Below, piece by piece: positions 42,351-47,409 of a DNA stretch of 47,409 bases (its first letter is position 1; the number at the start of each line of letters is the position of its first letter). The stretch spans positions 1 through 47,409 of the forward strand of contig JAITFN010000056.1 in the NCBI GenBank assembly GCA_031281345.1, written 5' to 3'. Under the pieces are notes generated by a model. The model worked only from the letters and a program-made list of their open reading frames with translations. It searched no databases and was not told the origin of the DNA. This DNA is from Candidatus Fibrimonadaceae bacterium (lineage in GTDB: Bacteria; Fibrobacterota; Fibrobacteria; Fibrobacterales; Fibrobacteraceae). Made by a program: the position numbers and the translations under genes.

Positions 42351-44259
42351 TCACCACAAACTTAATGCTCTGCATTCCTCGTGCTTTGGCAAAATACAAC
42401 CCGCTCGGTAGTGATAGTTTAACCGCTTGCGGGTCAGAAACATTCACGCTTGCCACCTTATTCCCTTTGATGTCAAAAATTTCCACAACACCATTCAATG
42501 CCTGTGCGGAGAAATAAGTTAGTGGAATATTTGAGATAATGGGAGTAGGGTCCTCTTGCGAGCTTGAACTAACCTCTGCTGCGCTAGAAGATGACGATAC
42601 ACAAGTAGGTTTTGTTTTAGCTACGATGCCTTTCCAGCCGTTATTTTGATAGCTGTTGATTGTTCCTGTCTTCACATAAACATAATAACCGCCATCTTTA
42701 GTATCGGATTTTGTATTGAAAGGACAATTTTCCCAATCGCTACCGCAGGTATTTTCTACGCCGTTTATGACAACGGTTGAGTTCAGATTAGGCTGGATAG
42801 CTTCAAAATCTCCTATATACAAGCAATTGCCCGTTGTTGGCATTGTGGTTGAATTGGAAGGAACACTGCCATACGCCAAGCCACCGCAATAACTGGTTTG
42901 ATACTCGCCGCACACCGCTGGTGATCCCGTTGAGGAACTACTTGAGCTACTTGGACGACTTGAACTGCTTGAACTTGCCCTAGAAGAACTGCTGGGAGTT
43001 GTTGCAATGCTGGAACTGGAACCAGAACTTCCGCTCGGCGGATAAGTTCCAGTGAGAGTTGGCGTTGTCCAATTTATCAGAGCCGTATTGCCCGTTACTC
43101 CGCTTCTGGGATTTATAGTTGGATCGCCTCCAACAGCACTACCTTGCTTCTTTAAGAATTTGTTGATGTTAGTAGTGAGTGGTGTGCTAAACTCTGGCTG
43201 AAATGTACAATGGTTACCGTCTGCTGAGTTTGAGAAATATGTTATGTTGCCACCATAGCCCAAAGCCTTGTAAACCTCTCCACCAGCGACAGCAGAAAGG
43301 TGTGCAGACCTCGGTCCCAAATTTGCTATATGCGGATTATCTAATATGAGCAAACCGCGTGGAGCAACCATAGCAACCGCTCCGTGCATATCTGTAGGCA
43401 AAGTGTTTGGGCTGTTTTGGAATGTGCTGAAAACATCGCCAAGCCACGGTTGTTCTCCGTAAGCGCTACTCAGTGATTGTTTATTTTCATTGCTAACGCT
43501 ACGCATTATAGGCACACCACCTGTGCCGGATTCTATTGGCATTGTAAGAGCTATGCGTTGGTCAAATACGCCTGCTACAAAAGAACCTTTTCCATAGCGA
43601 GAACAACCTGTAACACCTATTGCATCCCATTTTAAAATGCTTCCATCTGATTTTTGAATAACATCTATTATGCGGCTAACTGCCCATGCCTGCGCTGCAA
43701 GTATGCCAAGATTGCTGTTTGCACCATAAAGTGTATAATACGCACCGCTTTTATTATTGCGATTTGTGCCTTCTGCTCCGCCTTTTGCTGGATCAAATGT
43801 TATAACGGCTACGCCTTGATTCTTTAAAGTAGAAGCACTTGGTCCGCCAAAGCCACCGTAAATTATCATTGCAGGGAAAGGTCCATTTCCGCTGGGCAAA
43901 TCAACGCTAGCAGTGAAAGTAGCGGTTTTGCCGTTATCGCTTACAGTTACGGAAATTGATGTTTTGCTGACTGTGCCTGTAGTAGCACTGAAAGGAGTTA
44001 CCTTCATTTCGCCATATACCGTTTTTTCCAGTAATTTGCGAATTTCTTGCCGCCTGCATATCCACTCATCTTTGGCAGTCATTCGTTGCCCATTCATTTT
44101 CATAAATGGGTCTGGAAGATTTGAATTGGCGGTAATGGCTCCGTTGCCACTAATGGTTACCGAACAGTCCACTCCCTCGTTTTCTACAGTCGAATTTTGT
44201 GCAAAAACAGCGGAAAATGCCGCTAATAAAAACAAAAATCCAAACATAAAAGCTTTCAT
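42346..44259 (-). CDS. Secreted CE15-type glucuronoyl esterase with linker and extra domains
   Basis: 637 aa. Signal peptide (1-20, ending VFAQ). Residues of about 45-390 form an alpha/beta hydrolase like CE15 glucuronoyl methylesterases: nucleophile Ser220 in GCSRYGKG, acid region PIESGTGGVP, and the His in DGNHCTFQPE. CE15 enzymes cleave ester links between lignin and 4-O-methylglucuronoxylan. Next comes a poly-Ser linker (about 408-440), a Cys-rich module (CGEYQTSYCGG to CENTCGSDWENCPF) that could bind carbohydrate, a second Ser-rich linker, and a C-terminal sorting-like domain (VEIFDIKGNKVASV, LPSGLYFAKA) as in type IX-like secretion. Supports a plant-wall-degrading lifestyle. Confidence 0.85.
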   Translation of the reverse strand: MKAFMFGFLFLLAAFSAVFAQNSTVENEGVDCSVTISGNGAITANSNLPDPFMKMNGQRMTAKDEWICRRQEIRKLLEKTVYGEMKVTPFSATTGTVSKTSISVTVSDNGKTATFTASVDLPSGNGPFPAMIIYGGFGGPSASTLKNQGVAVITFDPAKGGAEGTNRNNKSGAYYTLYGANSNLGILAAQAWAVSRIIDVIQKSDGSILKWDAIGVTGCSRYGKGSFVAGVFDQRIALTMPIESGTGGVPIMRSVSNENKQSLSSAYGEQPWLGDVFSTFQNSPNTLPTDMHGAVAMVAPRGLLILDNPHIANLGPRSAHLSAVAGGEVYKALGYGGNITYFSNSADGNHCTFQPEFSTPLTTNINKFLKKQGSAVGGDPTINPRSGVTGNTALINWTTPTLTGTYPPSGSSGSSSSIATTPSSSSRASSSSSSRPSSSSSSSTGSPAVCGEYQTSYCGGLAYGSVPSNSTTMPTTGNCLYIGDFEAIQPNLNSTVVINGVENTCGSDWENCPFNTKSDTKDGGYYVYVKTGTINSYQNNGWKGIVAKTKPTCVSSSSSAAEVSSSSQEDPTPIISNIPLTYFSAQALNGVVEIFDIKGNKVASVNVSDPQAVKLSLPSGLYFAKARGMQSIKFVVK

Positions 44260-44289
44260 AAAGACCTCCCATAACCTGATATATCCATA

Positions 44290-44295
44290 ATTATA
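44290..44295 (-). promoter_or_regulatory. Candidate -10 box (TATAAT) of the esterase gene
   Basis: On the minus strand TATAAT (44295 to 44290) lies 31 bases before the ATG with a GGGAGG Shine-Dalgarno between. TTGCAA is present upstream but at 14 bases, short for a -35. The 81-base gap also has to hold the der promoter. Confidence 0.3.
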
Positions 44296-44340
44296 ATATA
44301 CATTTTTTTTTGCAAAAGTTTTCTACCTTGTGCCTAAGAA

Positions 44341-45744
44341 ATGTCTAACCTACCGATAGTATGCATAGTTGGTCGCCCTAATGTGGGCAAATCCAGCTTA
44401 TTTAACCGCATTTTGGGGCGGCGGGCTGCCGTTGTGAGTGATAGGGAAGGCGTTACCAGGGACCGCCATTATCAAGATGCACAGTTTCAGGGTACAAATT
44501 TTACGCTTGTGGACACAGGCGGCTTTATGACCGATTTTCAGGTAGATGTTTTGGCAGAGTCCGTTAGAGAACAGATTTTTACCGCAGTAAAAGAAGCGGA
44601 CTTAATTCTCTTTATGGTGGATGTGAGAGTTGGAATCACAACATTAGACCAACAATTTGCAAAACTCATTTTAAAAACAGAAAAGCCCGTGATTTTGGTT
44701 GCAAACAAAAGCGAAGATGCAATAGAGCGCGCAGAAGGTTGGGCATTTTTGCAACTTGGAATGGGTGCACCGAGAACCATTAGTGCATTAACAGGTTATG
44801 CGGTTTTAAGTTTGCTTGAAGAAGTTATTTTGCTGCTTCCAAAAAAAGAAAAAATAAAAAAGGAATTAAAACCAATTTCATTTGCAATTTTAGGCAGACC
44901 AAATGTCGGCAAAAGCACCTTGCTCAACAAGTTGCTGGGCGAAGAGCGAGTTGTGGTTTCTGAAATCCCAGGCACAACAAGAGATTCAATTGATTGCGAA
45001 TTTAAATACAATGGAATTAGTTTCAAAGTTACAGATACCGCAGGGCTTCGCAAAAAAGCACGTGTTGCAAAGCAAAAAGACGAGGTGGAAATTTTTAGCA
45101 ATATGCGAACAATGGAGAGCATTCGCCGTTCAGATGTTGTTGTGTTGCTACTCGATGTTACCAGAGGTTTTGAAATTCAAGATTTGCGCATAATAACGGA
45201 AATAAGAAAAGCGGGCAAAGGGCTTATTTTAGCCATAAACAAATGGGATATATTAGAAAATAAAGATTCTAAAAGTTTTGATTTGATTGTAAAAGACATC
45301 AGGGAAAAGGATCCACTTTTTGAGTGGGTTCCGGTTATATCCATAAGTGCGTTGGAAGGTTTACGAGTGTTTAGGCTTTTGCAGGAAATTCAAAGGGTTC
45401 ACGCAAATTGCAAACGTGTTATAGGCAGGGATAGGGTTGCAGAAACTTTCAAAGCGGCCATTGAAAAAAATCCGCATCATTCAAGGAGTGGGCATTCCGT
45501 TCAGTTGAAAAGAGCCTGCCAAATTTTAACCGATCCTCCTGTGATTACAATAGAAACACCTTACCCAGATTTGGTTGACGAAGCCTATAAAAGATATTTG
45601 CTAAAAACTTTCTTTGAAGAATTTGGATTAGCCGGAGCCCCGCTCAAACTCAATTTTGACCGCAGCTTGCATTTGCGCACCGATGAAGATTTGGAAAAAT
45701 TTGGAGAGCGTAGTTTAAAAAATGATATTTCGCCCCGAAGCTAA
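44341..45744 (+). CDS. der: Ribosome assembly GTPase Der (EngA)
   Basis: 467 aa with two consecutive GTPase domains, the hallmark of Der. G1 motifs GRPNVGKSSL (about 10-19) and GRPNVGKSTL (about 185-194); G3 DTGG and DTAG; G4 NKSED (a variant of NKxD in the first domain) and NKWD in the second. The C-terminal KH-like domain (LKRACQILTDPPVITI, LKTFFEEFGLAGAPLKL) is present. Essential for 50S subunit maturation. Its last 23 bases overlap the next gene. Confidence 0.96.
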   Translation: MSNLPIVCIVGRPNVGKSSLFNRILGRRAAVVSDREGVTRDRHYQDAQFQGTNFTLVDTGGFMTDFQVDVLAESVREQIFTAVKEADLILFMVDVRVGITTLDQQFAKLILKTEKPVILVANKSEDAIERAEGWAFLQLGMGAPRTISALTGYAVLSLLEEVILLLPKKEKIKKELKPISFAILGRPNVGKSTLLNKLLGEERVVVSEIPGTTRDSIDCEFKYNGISFKVTDTAGLRKKARVAKQKDEVEIFSNMRTMESIRRSDVVVLLLDVTRGFEIQDLRIITEIRKAGKGLILAINKWDILENKDSKSFDLIVKDIREKDPLFEWVPVISISALEGLRVFRLLQEIQRVHANCKRVIGRDRVAETFKAAIEKNPHHSRSGHSVQLKRACQILTDPPVITIETPYPDLVDEAYKRYLLKTFFEEFGLAGAPLKLNFDRSLHLRTDEDLEKFGERSLKNDISPRS

Positions 45745-46411
45745 AAGAGGCGTTTTGCCTTTCAATTTAACCCAATACGGTTCAAGCGTTTTAGGCGCAC
45801 CTTTGCTTTATGCTCCTTGCAAAAATAAATGCAACACTTTGGCAATAGCTGGAATTCACGGCGAGGAAGCCGAAACAACGTTTCTTTTGAGCAGAGTGTT
45901 AAGGCATTACACAGAACCATTGCAAAACACGGCTTTTATTCTGTGTGCAAATCCAGACGGAGTTTCTCTAGGGACTCGTGGCAATGCAAATGGTGTGGAT
46001 TTAAATCGCAATTTTCCCACAGCAAATTGGAGTGCAGAAACCACTCTTAGCAAAGCAACTTTGGAAAGCGAAAGAATAACAGAACTCTCTTCTGGCAAAA
46101 ATCCAGCCAGCGAAGCAGAGACCAAAGCCTTGATTGAAATAATCAGCAAATTAAAACCCACCGAAATCCTCTCCATTCACAGTCCCCTCTCCTGCGTTGA
46201 AGCCCCAGAGCGAAGCCCCTTAGCGGACTTTTTGGCAAATTTAAGCGAAACAGAATACAAAACAGATATAGGCTATCCAACGCCGGGCAGCCTTGGAACT
46301 TGGTGCAAGGAAAACTCGGTGCATTGCGTTACTTGGGAATTGCCTAGACTTGCATCGGAGATTTTATCGCAGAGATTTGCAGAAAAATTGGCGGGGTATT
46401 TTCTATCTTAA
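45722..46411 (+). CDS. M14-type zinc amidase, MpaA-like murein peptide amidase
   Basis: 229 aa. Zinc-carboxypeptidase (M14) motifs: IAGIHGEEAE with His and Glu ligands, ANPDG, TRGNANGVDLNRNFP substrate-binding segment, ILSIHSPLS with the third ligand His, and a catalytic Glu in VTWELPR. This is the pattern of MpaA, which removes meso-diaminopimelate from murein tripeptide during wall recycling; close relatives act on other gamma-glutamyl peptides. No signal peptide, so cytoplasmic. The ATG lies 23 bases inside the end of der. Confidence 0.85.
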   Translation: MIFRPEAKRGVLPFNLTQYGSSVLGAPLLYAPCKNKCNTLAIAGIHGEEAETTFLLSRVLRHYTEPLQNTAFILCANPDGVSLGTRGNANGVDLNRNFPTANWSAETTLSKATLESERITELSSGKNPASEAETKALIEIISKLKPTEILSIHSPLSCVEAPERSPLADFLANLSETEYKTDIGYPTPGSLGTWCKENSVHCVTWELPRLASEILSQRFAEKLAGYFLS

Positions 46412-46417
46412 CCCATT

Positions 46418-47409
46418 ATGTCGTATTCCCCAGTTATAGGCTTAGAAATACATTGCCAGCTTGCAACCAAAACAAAGCTTTTTTGCGGCTGCAAGATAGA
46501 GGTTAACACAGAGCCTAACAAGCACGTTTGCCCTGTATGCCTTGGGTTCCCGGGTGCTTTGCCCATTCCAAACAAAGAGGCTGTGAACTTAGCCATAAAG
46601 CTAGGGCTTGCCCTTAACTGCGAAATAGACAGCCGTGCCCTATGGACACGCAAAAATTATTTTTACCCCGATTTGCCAAAGGGCTATCAAATAACGCAAA
46701 CCGGAGGAATTCCAGTTTATGATCATCCTGTTTGCAAAAAGGGTTATATTGAGATAATCAGCGAAAATGGCGAAAAAAAACGCATAGGCATAACACGCAT
46801 ACATATAGAAGAAGATGCAGGCAAATTGGTTCACGATTTTTCGCCAGAAAGTTCGCACTTTGATGCAAATCGCTGTGGAACCCCGCTTTGCGAAATAGTG
46901 ACCGAACCCGATATCCGTAGCCCCGAAGATGCGGTTTTGGTTTTGCAAAAAATAAAACAGATTTTGGAATACACTGGCGTTTCCAATGCCAATATGGAAA
47001 ACGGAAATATGCGCTGCGATGGCAATATATCCATTCGCAAAAGCGATGATGCACCTTATGGCACAAGGGCAGAGATAAAAAATTTGAACAGCTTTTCAAA
47101 TTTACAAAAAGCACTTGAAGCCGAAATGGCATTGCAGGCTGTAACTTTGGATAGCGGCAAGGAAGTTGAGCAATGCACAAAACGCTATGACGTGCACCAA
47201 AATAAAACCACAGTGATACGCAGCAAAGAAGACTCCCACGACTACAAATATTTCCCTGAGCCAGATTTGCTGAGGCTCTTTATAGAGAAAAGTTTGGTGG
47301 AGAGCATAAAGCTGAGTATGCCCGAACTTCCCGATGTTCGCCGTGGCAGATTTGAAAAGGATTTTGGACTTAGCGAATACGATGCCGGAGTTTTAACCGC
47401 AGACAAAGA
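46418..47409 (+). CDS. gatB: Asp-tRNA(Asn)/Glu-tRNA(Gln) amidotransferase subunit B, 3' end outside window
   Basis: At least 330 codons without a stop to the window end. Starts MSYSPVIGLEIHCQL, the GatB hallmark; CGC...CPVCLGFPGALP holds the Cys zinc motif and the glycine-rich block; YFYPDLPKGYQITQ and IHIEEDAGKLVHD are conserved, as is EIKNLNSFSNLQKALEAE. GatB, with GatA and GatC, converts mischarged Glu-tRNA(Gln) to Gln-tRNA(Gln). ATG 46418 is six bases after the previous stop. The missing C-terminal third would be the tRNA-binding YqeY-like part. Confidence 0.95.
   Translation, partial: MSYSPVIGLEIHCQLATKTKLFCGCKIEVNTEPNKHVCPVCLGFPGALPIPNKEAVNLAIKLGLALNCEIDSRALWTRKNYFYPDLPKGYQITQTGGIPVYDHPVCKKGYIEIISENGEKKRIGITRIHIEEDAGKLVHDFSPESSHFDANRCGTPLCEIVTEPDIRSPEDAVLVLQKIKQILEYTGVSNANMENGNMRCDGNISIRKSDDAPYGTRAEIKNLNSFSNLQKALEAEMALQAVTLDSGKEVEQCTKRYDVHQNKTTVIRSKEDSHDYKYFPEPDLLRLFIEKSLVESIKLSMPELPDVRRGRFEKDFGLSEYDAGVLTADK

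Overview
The window looks like a chromosome segment of an uncultured, anaerobic, flagellated member of the Fibrobacterota. The clues are a Fibrobacter-style type IV pilin, an AgmX/PglI C-terminal protein, lipoproteins with poly-Ser linkers, and a secreted CE15-type glucuronoyl esterase with a C-terminal sorting-like domain. A Ni-CO dehydrogenase points to anaerobic life. FliK, FlgD, a MotE-like protein, CheR, CheX and CheY point to flagellar chemotaxis, which cultured Fibrobacter lack. This placement is inference from gene content only.

Layout. 1-11.2 kb: end of an AgmX-like gene, cheR, hisG (-), pilin, a small cassette-like gene followed by a strongly folded 114-nt intergenic element, an Mpi-type serine recombinase, rsmI, an Ig-like lipoprotein, then a sigma-54-driven flagellar operon (motE-like, fliK, flgD) ending in an N-acetyltransferase-like gene. 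11.2-22.7 kb: a type II-C CRISPR-Cas island with cas9 (1487 aa, all nuclease residues present), cas1, cas2, a decayed mcrBC restriction pair, a tracrRNA, and an array of 41 complete 45-bp repeats with 41 spacers. The island is bracketed by an 89-bp direct repeat copied from the 3' end of the gene upstream of cas9, and the array ends in a truncated repeat that abuts the second copy. 22.7-32.7 kb, mostly minus strand: small lipoprotein, a DUF4130/radical-SAM DNA-metabolism pair under a 34-bp palindrome, a cooS-ABC-transporter operon, a GT4 glycosyltransferase, tadA (+), a PHP phosphoesterase and tRNA-Glu. 32.7-47.4 kb: cheX-cheY, ilvE, an RpoD-like sigma factor, a TPR protein, two tandem small membrane proteins, OppD/OppF-like ATPases, a Ser-rich lipoprotein, the CE15 esterase (-), der, an MpaA-like peptidase and the start of gatB.

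How the parts fit. crRNAs appear to be transcribed from the minus strand and the tracrRNA from the plus strand; the tracrRNA carries a 19-nt perfect anti-repeat. The 89-bp duplication, two fossil repeats 0.5 and 2.8 kb beyond the array, one spacer present twice with 29 and 30 nt, and the mcrBC wreck together describe a defence island that was inserted, rearranged and kept active for Cas9. Other points for follow-up are a CO dehydrogenase homologue lacking one expected C-cluster cysteine, a tRNA gene whose 3' end lies one base before a protein start codon, and a sigma-54 promoter that predicts an almost leaderless flagellar mRNA.
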